Origin: Alphaproteobacteria bacterium
GTDB taxonomy: Bacteria > Pseudomonadota > Alphaproteobacteria > CACIAM-22H2
Direction of reading: 5' to 3'
DNA: 14,692 nucleotides
Assembly (NCBI GenBank): GCA_016869415.1
Contig: VGEI01000048.1
Coordinates: forward strand, 1-14,692
Part shown: in pieces, positions 1-7,149 of the stretch
Layout: every line of letters starts with the position of its first letter
How positions within the stretch are numbered: the first letter of the stretch is position 1
Notes under the pieces: model-generated
Database searches by the model: none
Seen by the model: only the letters and a program-made list of their open reading frames with translations
Told to the model about the DNA's origin: nothing
Made by a program: the position numbers and the translations under genes

Positions 1-6
1 TAGCCG

Positions 7-18
7 GACACTAGTGTC
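7..18. promoter_or_regulatory. Perfect 12-bp palindrome, operator-like
   Basis: GACACTAGTGTC reads the same on both strands. It lies next to an AT-rich run (19-30). Copies of GTGTC recur at 14-18, 32-36 and 51-55, starting 18 and 19 bp apart, the last two within TGTGTC. Such symmetry is typical of a binding site for a dimeric repressor, for example TetR-like, but no regulator gene is visible here. The site could serve the lipoprotein/dnaE unit or a gene to the left of the window. The palindrome is seen directly; the function is inferred. Confidence 0.4.
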
Positions 19-38
19 AAAATATATTTATGTGTCGC

Positions 39-66
39 TTGAGGCTTTCTGTGTCCAATGTATCTA
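39..66 (+). promoter_or_regulatory. Weak sigma70-like promoter candidate for the lipoprotein-dnaE unit
   Basis: TTGAGG (39-44) and TATCTA (61-66) are separated by 16 bp. The -35 is a fair match to TTGACA and the -10 matches TATAAT only in its first three positions. The same TATCTA hexamer occurs in the stronger candidate ahead of rpsB. A transcript from here would have a leader of about 100 nt before the ATG at 174. An alternative -10-like sequence, TATATT at 23-28, has no room for a -35 inside the window. Confidence 0.25.
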
Positions 67-173
67 ACAATATCGACGACGTGGCCACACCCTCCGGCGA
101 CCATGCTTCTGCGCCTTCCCTTGACCCAGGTTGCGGCGGAGAGAACACTTGCTGTCAGAACGCGACTCGGGGA

Positions 174-731
174 ATGCCCGTGCGAAGGATCCTCACCGGT
201 TTTGTGGTATCGGGCGCGCTGGCGCTGGCCGGTTGCTCGGGCGTGGCCGGGTCGTCGTCGCCGACCGACAGTCAGGCGGCTTCGGCAAACGCAGCGCCGG
301 AGACCGGCCCGAACGCCGGCTTTGCCCGCTTCATCGACATTCCGATGCCGACCAAGAACTCCATCGATCTCGACCGGACCCTGGTCTTCGGCACGGAGCG
401 CGACTGGATCGGCCGTGTCTGGCTATCTTCGTCGATGGGCGTGGGCGAGATGTACGATTTCTACAAGCGCGAGATGCCGCGCTTCGGCTGGAGCGAGCTC
501 ACCAGCGTGCGCTCGGCGACCAGCGTGCTGTCCTACCAGATGGACAACCGCATCGCGACTATCCAGGTCGTGGGCCAGCGCTTCGGCGGCTCAACGGTCG
601 AGTTCTGGATGAACCCGCGCGCCGGCACCGGTGCTTCGTCGACGATGGGCTCGTCGGGTGGCTTCGGCGGCGGACCGGTTGCCGCACCGCGCGGCGCGGT
701 GGAGCAGGCTCCGCTACCTCAGCGCCGCTGA
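174..731 (+). CDS. Small lipoprotein of unknown function
   Basis: This gene encodes a 185-residue protein that I do not recognise as a named family. Residues 1-21 form a lipoprotein signal peptide: basic start (MPVRR), hydrophobic core, and lipobox L18-A19-G20-C21, so C21 should be lipidated and the protein membrane-anchored. After a Ser/Ala-rich spacer comes a compact region of about 100 residues containing DWIGRVWL, an FY..EMPRFGW segment and an ending VEFWMNP. The last 40 residues are Gly/Ser/Pro-rich and probably disordered. The frame is open back to position 30, but the ATG at 174 is chosen because it places the signal peptide at the N-terminus; a GGGG run lies directly before it, so the ribosome site is weak. 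dnaE starts 22 bp after the stop, so the two may be co-transcribed, although no functional link to replication is evident. Confidence 0.8.
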   Translation: MPVRRILTGFVVSGALALAGCSGVAGSSSPTDSQAASANAAPETGPNAGFARFIDIPMPTKNSIDLDRTLVFGTERDWIGRVWLSSSMGVGEMYDFYKREMPRFGWSELTSVRSATSVLSYQMDNRIATIQVVGQRFGGSTVEFWMNPRAGTGASSTMGSSGGFGGGPVAAPRGAVEQAPLPQRR

Positions 732-742
732 GCGGCTTCTCC

Positions 743-757
743 ATGACCGCGGCATGA
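743..757 (+). other. Four-codon mini-ORF overlapping the dnaE start
   Basis: ATG ACC GCG GCA TGA lies in the 22-bp gap before dnaE plus the first bases of the gene. Its stop codon overlaps the dnaE ATG in the ATGA arrangement typical of translational coupling. Neither this ATG nor the dnaE ATG has a clear Shine-Dalgarno sequence; only a weak GAGCGG lies at 730-735. It may be chance, or a reinitiation element that sets dnaE translation. Confidence 0.2.
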
Positions 758-3700
758 CTCACGCCGATTTCGTCCATCTGCATGTCCACACGGCCTTCTC
801 GCTGGCCGAGGGTGCCGTGCGTATCGGCACCAAGAGCGACTTGGAGAAAGCGGCACCGGTCGAGCGGGCACAGAACCTGATCACCCATGCAGTGCGCGAG
901 CGCATGCCGGCGGTGGCTATCACCGACACCGGCAATCTCTTCGGCGCCATGCAGTTCTCGCTGGCCTGCGCCGAGGCCGGCGTGCAGCCGATCATCGGCT
1001 GCAGCCTCGCCCTGCGCCGGGCCGATTCCGGCATGCGGAGCGGCGGCCGCGTCATGGCGCCCGACCGGCTGGTGCTGCTGGTGCAGAACGAGGCCGGCTA
1101 CGCCAACCTCACCAGACTGTCGAGCAAGGCCTATCTCGATACCGATTCAGCCGAGATTCCACAGGTCGATTTCGCTGCCTTGCAGGCGCACGCCGACGGC
1201 CTCATCTGCCTGACCGGCGGGCCGTCGGGTCCGATCGGCCGTCTGCTCATCGACGGTCAGGCGGCAGCCGCCGAGGCGATGCTGGCCGATCTCGCCAAGG
1301 CGTTTCCCGGGCGGCTCTATGTCGAGCTGATGCGCCATGGGCTCGAAGTCGAGACACGCATCGAGGAGGCCGCCATCGGCCTCGCCGACAAACTCGGCCT
1401 GCCGCTGGTCGCCACCAATGACGTCTACTTCATCGACCAAAGCAGCTACGAGGCACATGACGCGCTGCTTTGTGTCGCCGAGGGCAAGCATATCGCCGAC
1501 CCCAAGCGCCGGCGCGTGACGCCCGAGCATCGCTTCAAGTCGGCGGCGGAGATGCGCGTGCTCTTCGCCGACCTGCCGGAGGCGCTCGACAACACGCTGG
1601 TCATCGCCCGGCGCTGCTCGTTCCTGCTGGAGAAGCGCAAGCCGATGCTGCCGGTGCCGCCGAGTGCCGCGAAGGAAGGGGCCGAGGCCGCCATACGCCG
1701 CCTCGCCGCAGAAGGGCTCGAGAAGCGCCTGGCGGTCATGGGCCTGACGGAGGAGCAGCAGAAGCCCTATCGCGACCGCCTCGTCTACGAATGCGACATG
1801 ATCGTGAAGATGGGCTTCGCCGGCTACTTCCTGATCGTCGCCGATTTCATCCAGTGGGCGAAGGCGCGCGACATCCCCGTCGGCCCGGGCCGCGGTTCGG
1901 GTGCGGGCTCGGTCGTCGCCTGGGCTCTGACCATCACCGACCTCGATCCCTTGCGTTTCGGCCTGCTCTTCGAGCGCTTCCTCAATCCCGAGCGCGTCTC
2001 GATGCCGGATTTCGATATCGATTTCTGCCAGGACCGCCGCGACGAGGTGATCAAGTACGTCCAGGCCGAATACGGCCATGACCGCGTTGCCCAGATCATC
2101 ACCTTCGGCAAGCTGCAGGCCCGCGCCGTGCTGCGCGACGTCGGCCGCGTGCTCGGCATGGCCTACGGGCATGTCGACAAGATCTGCAAACTGGTCCCCA
2201 ATAACCCGGCCAACCCGGTAACCCTGCAGCAGGCGGTCGACGGCGAGCCGCAGCTGCAGGAGATGCGCAAGAACGACGAGGCGGTGGCGCGGCTGATGGA
2301 CATGGCGATGAAGCTCGAAGGGCTCTATCGCCATGCCTCGACCCACGCTGCCGGTGTGGTGATCGGCAACCGTCCGCTCGAGGAGCTCGTACCTCTCTAT
2401 CGCGATCCGCGCTCGAACATGCCGGTCACCCAGTTCAACATGAAGTACGTCGAATCGGCGGGCTTGGTGAAGTTCGACTTCCTCGGCCTCAAGACCCTGA
2501 CCGTGCTGGTGCGCGCGGTGGAGCTGATCCGGGCACGGGGCATCGATCTCGATCTCTCGCACCTGCCGCTCGACGACCCGAAATCCTACGAACTGCTCAG
2601 CCGGGCCGACACGGTCGGCGTGTTCCAACTGGAAAGCTCGGGCATGCGCGACGCCATGCGCCGCCTGCGCCCCGACCGCTTCGAGGACATCATCGCCCTG
2701 GTGGCGCTCTACCGCCCTGGTCCGATGGAGAACATCCCGAAATACATCGCCTGCAAGCACGGACAGGAGGCCCCGGACTACCTGCACCCGATGATCGAGG
2801 GCATCCTCAAAGAGACTTTCGGCGTCATCATCTACCAGGAGCAGGTAATGCAGATCGCCCAGGTGCTGGCCGGTTACAGTCTCGGCGGTGCCGACCTGCT
2901 GCGCCGCGCTATGGGCAAGAAGGACAAGTTCGAGATGGCCGCCCAGCGCGAGACCTTCGTCAAGGGTGCCGCGGAGAAGGGCGTCGACGCGGCCAAGGCG
3001 AGTCAGATTTTCGACCAGGTCGACCGCTTCGCCGGCTACGGATTCAACAAATCGCACGCCGCCGCCTACGCGCTGATCGCCTACCAGACGGCCTACCTCA
3101 AGGCGAACTACCCGGTCGAGTTTGTCGCCGCCTCGATGACCCTCGACCTGTCGAACACCGACAAGCTCAATGTTTTCCGCCAGGAGATCGACCGCATGGG
3201 CAGCAAGCTGCTGCCCGTCGACATCAACAAGTCGATGCCGGTGTTCACTGTGGAATACGTCGAGGGGCAGAAGGTCGGTTCAGTGCGTTACGCGCTCGCC
3301 GCCGTGCGCAACGTCGGTCCTGCTGCGATGGAAGCGGTGACGGCGGAGCGCAAGGCCAACGGGCCGTTCAAGGATCTCTCGGATTTCGCCAAGCGCCTCG
3401 ACCCCAAGCAGGTCAACAAGCGCTCGCTCGAATTCCTGGCCAAGGCGGGTGCGTTCGATTCGCTGGAGCCCAACCGGGCGCGCGTCTTTGCCATGATCGA
3501 AACGATGCTCGGCATTGCCTCGTCGGCGGTGGCCGAGCGCGAGGGCTCGCAGGTCAGCTTGTTCGGCGGCGCTGCGGCGCTGCCGCCGCTGCGTCTGCCG
3601 CAGATTCCCGACTGGCCACTGCACGAGCGCCTCAACAACGAGTTCGAGGCGATCGGCTTCTACCTCTCGGCCCATCCACTCGACGCCTACGCCAAGGGAC

Positions 3701-4245
3701 TGGAGCGTCTGGGCGTGATCCGCTCCAGCGAGCTCATGAGCCGGCTGGCGGCCGGCGGCTCGGCGCGGATGAAGCTGGCAGGTACTGTGATCGGCAAAAA
3801 GGAGATCAACGCCCGCAACGGCAACCGCCTGGCCTTCGTCACGCTGTCGGATGCCGGAGGCACCTTCGAGGTGACGCTGTTCTCCGAGGTGCTCGGCGTC
3901 AATCGCGAGCTGCTCGATTCCGGCAAGCCGCTGCTGATCTCGGCCGATGCCGGCTTCAAGGACGACGTGCTGCGCATCACTGTGCAGACCGTGCAGGCGT
4001 TGCCCGAGGCCGTGGCCCAGGCCGCCGCCGGGCTCAAGGTGACGATCAACGACCAGGCGGCTATCGCCGGGCTAGTGGCCGCGGTCGGCAAGGAGAAGAA
4101 GGGGCGGGGCCGCATCGGCATCCTGGTCGAGCTCGGTGACGAGCGCGAGGTCGAGATCGCCTTGCCGGGCTTCTACCAGATCACCGCCGGCACGCGGACG
4201 GCCATGCAGTTGCTCCCGGGCGTCACGGCGGTCCAGGAAATCTAA
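754..4245 (+). CDS. dnaE: DNA polymerase III subunit alpha
   Basis: This is the catalytic subunit of the replicative polymerase, acting at the fork with DnaQ, the beta clamp and the clamp loader. It has 1163 residues, close to the usual 1160. An N-terminal PHP domain begins FVHLHVHT (H8, H10, H12). The polymerase core contains the GPGRGSGAGS motif, catalytic acidic residues in PDFDIDF (D419, D421, D423), and a third Asp in KFDFLGL (D575). A helix-hairpin-helix region lies around 870-905. A QVSLF clamp-binding motif sits at 933-937 and an OB-fold follows from about 1006. In the PHP domain two usual metal ligands look replaced: T59 in TDTGN, where active forms have TDHGN, and Y225 in NDVYF, where active forms have NDVHY. 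Proofreading therefore probably depends on DnaQ. The frame is open upstream, but MTHADFVHL at 754 gives the family's normal N-terminus. No strong ribosome site precedes it. Confidence 0.98.
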   Translation: MTHADFVHLHVHTAFSLAEGAVRIGTKSDLEKAAPVERAQNLITHAVRERMPAVAITDTGNLFGAMQFSLACAEAGVQPIIGCSLALRRADSGMRSGGRVMAPDRLVLLVQNEAGYANLTRLSSKAYLDTDSAEIPQVDFAALQAHADGLICLTGGPSGPIGRLLIDGQAAAAEAMLADLAKAFPGRLYVELMRHGLEVETRIEEAAIGLADKLGLPLVATNDVYFIDQSSYEAHDALLCVAEGKHIADPKRRRVTPEHRFKSAAEMRVLFADLPEALDNTLVIARRCSFLLEKRKPMLPVPPSAAKEGAEAAIRRLAAEGLEKRLAVMGLTEEQQKPYRDRLVYECDMIVKMGFAGYFLIVADFIQWAKARDIPVGPGRGSGAGSVVAWALTITDLDPLRFGLLFERFLNPERVSMPDFDIDFCQDRRDEVIKYVQAEYGHDRVAQIITFGKLQARAVLRDVGRVLGMAYGHVDKICKLVPNNPANPVTLQQAVDGEPQLQEMRKNDEAVARLMDMAMKLEGLYRHASTHAAGVVIGNRPLEELVPLYRDPRSNMPVTQFNMKYVESAGLVKFDFLGLKTLTVLVRAVELIRARGIDLDLSHLPLDDPKSYELLSRADTVGVFQLESSGMRDAMRRLRPDRFEDIIALVALYRPGPMENIPKYIACKHGQEAPDYLHPMIEGILKETFGVIIYQEQVMQIAQVLAGYSLGGADLLRRAMGKKDKFEMAAQRETFVKGAAEKGVDAAKASQIFDQVDRFAGYGFNKSHAAAYALIAYQTAYLKANYPVEFVAASMTLDLSNTDKLNVFRQEIDRMGSKLLPVDINKSMPVFTVEYVEGQKVGSVRYALAAVRNVGPAAMEAVTAERKANGPFKDLSDFAKRLDPKQVNKRSLEFLAKAGAFDSLEPNRARVFAMIETMLGIASSAVAEREGSQVSLFGGAAALPPLRLPQIPDWPLHERLNNEFEAIGFYLSAHPLDAYAKGLERLGVIRSSELMSRLAAGGSARMKLAGTVIGKKEINARNGNRLAFVTLSDAGGTFEVTLFSEVLGVNRELLDSGKPLLISADAGFKDDVLRITVQTVQALPEAVAQAAAGLKVTINDQAAIAGLVAAVGKEKKGRGRIGILVELGDEREVEIALPGFYQITAGTRTAMQLLPGVTAVQEI

Positions 4246-4279
4246 TTTTTCCAATGGGTTGCGCCACGCTCTTTCTCCC

Positions 4280-4308
4280 TTGAAAAGGGCGGCCTAGGCC
4301 TGTATCTA
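4280..4308 (+). promoter_or_regulatory. Sigma70-like promoter candidate for rpsB and the downstream cluster
   Basis: TTGAAA (4280-4285, five of six matches to TTGACA) is followed after exactly 17 bp by TATCTA (4303-4308). The spacer contains a perfect 10-bp palindrome, GGCCTAGGCC (4291-4300), and the -35 lies within a small CCCTT-GAA-AAGGG inverted repeat (4277-4289). Transcription would begin near 4315, giving a leader of about 145 nt. This is the best promoter match I found in the window and it sits in the largest gap. Confidence 0.5.
4291..4300. repeat. 10-bp palindrome inside the rpsB promoter spacer
   Basis: GGCCTAGGCC is self-complementary and lies wholly between the proposed -35 and -10 boxes. 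A protein bound here would block RNA polymerase, so it is a possible operator. Short GC-rich palindromes also arise by chance in such a genome. Confidence 0.25.
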
Positions 4309-4316
4309 CCCGCCCC

Positions 4317-4340
4317 GTGCCGGGGAATTGTCCGCGGCAC
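4317..4340 (+). promoter_or_regulatory. Potential hairpin at the 5' end of the rpsB leader
   Basis: GTGCCG (4317-4322) can pair with CGGCAC (4335-4340). With G4334 bulged, GG (4323-4324) can also pair with CC (4332-4333), giving an eight-pair stem with a 7-nt loop. A competing hairpin, CCCCG-TGC-CGGGG (4313-4325), shares bases with it, so the two forms exclude each other. No U-run follows, so neither looks like a terminator. Confidence 0.35.
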
Positions 4341-4361
4341 AAATCCTCACGCGGGATTGCG

Positions 4362-4434
4362 GCCGCCGCCGTCATAGGGCGGGGGTCGTTCCGGTGTCCG
4401 GTCCTCAGGATTGGGCGCGACGTTCCGCGGCGGC
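4362..4434 (+). promoter_or_regulatory. Potential long-range stem in the rpsB leader
   Basis: GCCGCCGC (4362-4369) is perfectly complementary to GCGGCGGC (4427-4434). The enclosed segment contains a small CCGG-TGT-CCGG hairpin (4391-4401). The 3' arm ends 11 nt before the AAGGA ribosome site of rpsB, so folding or S2 binding could affect initiation. Autoregulation of rpsB by S2 through its leader is established in E. coli; that this leader does the same is inference. Confidence 0.3.
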
Positions 4435-4458
4435 TCAACCGGAGAAAGGAAAAGCGCC

Positions 4459-5337
4459 ATGGCGCTGCCCAGCTTTACTATGCGTCAGCTGATCGAGGCC
4501 GGTGCCCATTTCGGGCACCACACCCGCCGCTGGAATCCCAAGATGGCCACGTACATCTTCGGGGTGCGCAACAACGTCCACATCATCGACCTGCAGCAGA
4601 CCGTGCCCATGCTGCAGAAGGCCCTCGAAGCGGTGCGCGACGTCGCGGCGAGCGGCGGGCGCGTGCTGTTCGTCGGCACCAAGCGCCAGGCGGCGGAGCC
4701 CGTGGCCGAGGCCGCCAAGCGCTGCGGCCAGTATTTCGTCAATCATCGCTGGCTCGGCGGCATGCTGACCAACTGGAAGACGATCTCCAACTCGATCCGC
4801 CGGCTGCGCGAGCTCGACGAGCAGGTGAAGGGCGACAGCTCCGGCCTGACCAAGAAGGAGCTGCTCAACCTGACGCGCGAGCGCGACAAGCTCGAGCGTG
4901 CCCTGGGCGGCATCAAGGAGATGGGCGGGCTGCCGGACGCCCTGTTCGTCATCGACACGAACAAGGAAGCGATCGCGGTCGACGAGGCGCGCCGCCTCGG
5001 TATCCCGGTGATCGCCATCGTCGACAGCAACAGCGATCCGACCAACATCAAGTTCCCGATCCCGGGCAACGACGACGCGCTGCGCGCCATCCAGACCTAC
5101 TGCGACCTGTTCGCGGCCGCCGTGCTCGACGGGTTGCAGGTCGAGATGAAGGCGGCGGGCGTGGACGTCGGCGCGGCGGTAGAGCCGGCGGCAGAGGCGG
5201 TGCCCGCCGAGGGCGGCGAGCCGGTGGCCGAAGCGGAGGCCATCGCCGGGAAGGGCGACGACGAGGCCAAGACGGCAAAGAAGCCGGCGGCGCGCCGGGC
5301 TCCGCGCAAGGCCAAGGAAAAGGCATCGGCCGAGTAA
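4459..5337 (+). CDS. rpsB: 30S ribosomal protein S2
   Basis: S2 is a late-assembling protein of the small ribosomal subunit. The protein has 292 residues and starts MALPSFTMRQLIEAGAHFGHHTRRWNPKM, the family's classic N-terminus. Conserved blocks follow: FVGTKRQA, NHRWLGGMLTNWKT, LPDALFVIDTNKE and GIPVIAIVDSNSDP. The core ends near residue 234. A further 58 residues form an Ala/Glu-rich then Lys/Arg-rich low-complexity tail; the E. coli protein lacks this, but long S2 tails are common in alphaproteobacteria. The ATG at 4459 has a good ribosome site, AAGGA (4446-4450), 8 nt upstream. An in-frame start at 4411 is rejected because it adds 16 unconserved residues. rpsB and tsf are adjacent, as in most bacteria, separated by 53 bp. 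Confidence 0.98.
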   Translation: MALPSFTMRQLIEAGAHFGHHTRRWNPKMATYIFGVRNNVHIIDLQQTVPMLQKALEAVRDVAASGGRVLFVGTKRQAAEPVAEAAKRCGQYFVNHRWLGGMLTNWKTISNSIRRLRELDEQVKGDSSGLTKKELLNLTRERDKLERALGGIKEMGGLPDALFVIDTNKEAIAVDEARRLGIPVIAIVDSNSDPTNIKFPIPGNDDALRAIQTYCDLFAAAVLDGLQVEMKAAGVDVGAAVEPAAEAVPAEGGEPVAEAEAIAGKGDDEAKTAKKPAARRAPRKAKEKASAE

Positions 5338-5390
5338 CGCTCCCTGGCGCCCGGCTCGGCGTCGAGACTCTATCGAAGACGAGGTGAACT

Positions 5391-6314
5391 ATGGCCGAGA
5401 TCACGGCCGCGCTGGTCAAAGAACTGCGCGAAAAGTCCGGCGCCGGCATGATGGACTGCAAGAAGGCGCTGAGCGAGAACAACGGCGATATCGAGGCAGC
5501 GGTCGACTGGCTGCGCAAGAAGGGCCTCGCCGCGGCGGCCAAGAAGGCCGGTCGCGTGGCAGCCGAAGGCCTAGTCGGCGTTGCCGCCGGCGGCAACAAG
5601 GGCGCCATGGTCGAGATCAATGCCGAGACGGATTTCGTCGCGCGCAACGATCAGTTCCAGGACTTCGTGCGCAAGACGACCGACATCGCCGTCGCCAGCG
5701 GCGGCGACGCCGAGAAGATCAAGACCGCTGCCTATCCGGGCGGCGGCACGGTCAGCGAGAAGCTGACCAACCTGATCGCCACGATCGGCGAGAACATGAG
5801 CTACCGCCGTTCGGTCGGCCTTTCGGTCGGCAGCGGCGTGGTCGCCAGCTACGTGCACAGCGCGACCGCGCCCGGTCTCGGCAAGATCGGCGTGCTGGTG
5901 GCGCTGGAATCGACCGGTGACAAGGAGAAGCTGGCGGCGCTAGGCAAGCAGCTCGCCATGCACGTCGCCGCCGCCAACCCGATGTCGCTGAGCGTCGCCG
6001 AGCTCGACCCGGCGGCGATCGAGCGCGAGCGCGGCGTGCTGGCCGAGCAGGCCAAGGCTTCGGGCAAGCCGGACAACGTCATCGCCAAGATGGTCGAAGG
6101 CCGCTTGCGTAAGTTCTACGAGGATGTGGTGCTGCTGGAGCAGGTCTTCGTGGTCGACGGCGAGAGCCGCGTCTCGGCCGTCGTCGAGAGGGCGGGCAAG
6201 GAGGTCGGCGCTCCTGTGAAGGTTACGGCGTTCAAGCGCTTCGCTCTCGGCGAAGGTATCGAGAAGAAAGTCGATGACTTCGCCGCAGAGGTTGCGGCCC
6301 AAGCGGGACGCTGA
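5391..6314 (+). CDS. tsf: Elongation factor Ts
   Basis: EF-Ts is the guanine nucleotide exchange factor that recycles EF-Tu in translation. The 307-residue protein shows the N-terminal UBA-like domain with LREKSGAGMMDCKKAL (residues 12-27), then the core exchange motif in INAETDFVARND (T80-D81-F82), whose Asp and Phe contact EF-Tu in the known complex. Two core subdomains and a C-terminal helical module follow, ending in the KVTAFKRFALGEG region. Length and motifs agree with the usual alphaproteobacterial form. The ATG at 5391 is preceded by GAGGTG (5381-5386), four bases away. It is the second gene of the rpsB-tsf pair, with pyrH 46 bp downstream. Confidence 0.98.
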   Translation: MAEITAALVKELREKSGAGMMDCKKALSENNGDIEAAVDWLRKKGLAAAAKKAGRVAAEGLVGVAAGGNKGAMVEINAETDFVARNDQFQDFVRKTTDIAVASGGDAEKIKTAAYPGGGTVSEKLTNLIATIGENMSYRRSVGLSVGSGVVASYVHSATAPGLGKIGVLVALESTGDKEKLAALGKQLAMHVAAANPMSLSVAELDPAAIERERGVLAEQAKASGKPDNVIAKMVEGRLRKFYEDVVLLEQVFVVDGESRVSAVVERAGKEVGAPVKVTAFKRFALGEGIEKKVDDFAAEVAAQAGR

Positions 6315-6360
6315 CGCGCGACTGGTGTAGTCTACGGCAAGGCAAAAGGCGGACGGGATC

Positions 6361-7149
6361 ATGGCTTCGAAGAACACGGATGACAAACCCGGCGCCTCGA
6401 AGCCCGGTGCCGCACTTAAGTATCGCCGGGTTCTGCTGAAGATCTCGGGCGAAGTGCTGATGGGGGCGCAGGAGTTCGGCCTCGATCCGGGCACCGTGGC
6501 CCGTATCGCCGCGGACGTGAAGGCCGGTTGCGACCTCGGCGCCCAGGTCTGCCTGGTCATCGGCGGCGGTAATATCTTCCGCGGTCTTTCGGGTGCCGCC
6601 GCCGGGATCGAACGCGCCAGCGCCGACTACATGGGAATGCTGGCCACCGTGATCAACGCGCTGGCCCTGCAGAACGCGCTTGAGCGGGCGGGTGTGCATA
6701 CCCGGGTGCTGTCGGCGATCCCCATGGCCTCGATCTGCGAACCCTATATCCGGCGCCGCGCCATCCGCCACATGGAGAAGGGCCGGGTGGTGATCTTCGC
6801 CGCCGGTACCGGCAACCCGTTCTTCACCACCGACACCGCCGCGGCGCTGCGCGCCTCGGAGATGGGCTGCCACGCCCTGTTCAAGGGGACCAAGGTCGAC
6901 GGCGTCTACAGCGCTGACCCGACACGCGACAAGTCGGCCGAACGCTACGACCGCCTGGACTATCTCGAAGTCCTATCGCGGGATCTTAAGGTGATGGACG
7001 CCTCGGCCATCTCGTTGGCGCGTGAAAACCGTATCCCGATTCTGGTATTTTCCATCCAGGAGGCGGGCGGCTTCGCCAAGGTGCTCGCAGGTAAGGGCCG
7101 CGCAACGGTGATAAGCGAAAAGGGATTGGGCCATGTCCGGGACCGCTGA
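6361..7149 (+). CDS. pyrH: UMP kinase
   Basis: PyrH phosphorylates UMP to UDP with ATP in pyrimidine nucleotide synthesis and belongs to the amino-acid-kinase fold. The 262-residue protein carries the nucleotide-binding LLKISGEVLMG block (K27), the glycine-rich VIGGGNIFRG (from V66), DYMGMLATVINALALQ, the UMP-site segment GTGNPFFTTDTAAA (D158) and VDGVYSADP. The first 18 residues are a polar extension longer than in E. coli; there is no internal Met before the kinase core, so the ATG at 6361 is kept. The ribosome site is poor, with a GGCGGACGGG purine-rich run ending a few bases upstream. Its last 17 bp overlap frr, suggesting coupled translation. Confidence 0.97.
   Translation: MASKNTDDKPGASKPGAALKYRRVLLKISGEVLMGAQEFGLDPGTVARIAADVKAGCDLGAQVCLVIGGGNIFRGLSGAAAGIERASADYMGMLATVINALALQNALERAGVHTRVLSAIPMASICEPYIRRRAIRHMEKGRVVIFAAGTGNPFFTTDTAAALRASEMGCHALFKGTKVDGVYSADPTRDKSAERYDRLDYLEVLSRDLKVMDASAISLARENRIPILVFSIQEAGGFAKVLAGKGRATVISEKGLGHVRDR

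Noticed and set aside
30..173. N-terminal extension of the lipoprotein frame back to position 30
   Set aside because: The 48 extra residues are not signal-peptide-like and would bury a canonical lipoprotein signal that starts at 174.
1147..3057. Long open frame on the minus strand opposite dnaE (636 codons)
   Set aside because: It lies wholly antisense to a certain dnaE, and its His/Arg/Leu/Val-rich composition is the usual shadow of GC-rich codon bias. It has no recognisable motif.
4233..4257. Possible terminator hairpin over the dnaE stop (GGAAA with TTTCC, plus CCA with TGG)
   Set aside because: The stem is short, AT-rich and interrupted by a two-base bulge, and no T-run follows it. It does not support an intrinsic terminator.
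4317..5387. Second long plus-strand frame across rpsB (356 codons)
   Set aside because: It covers the rpsB leader and gene in another frame; its Arg/Gly/Ala-rich translation has no domain. rpsB in the correct frame has every conserved block.
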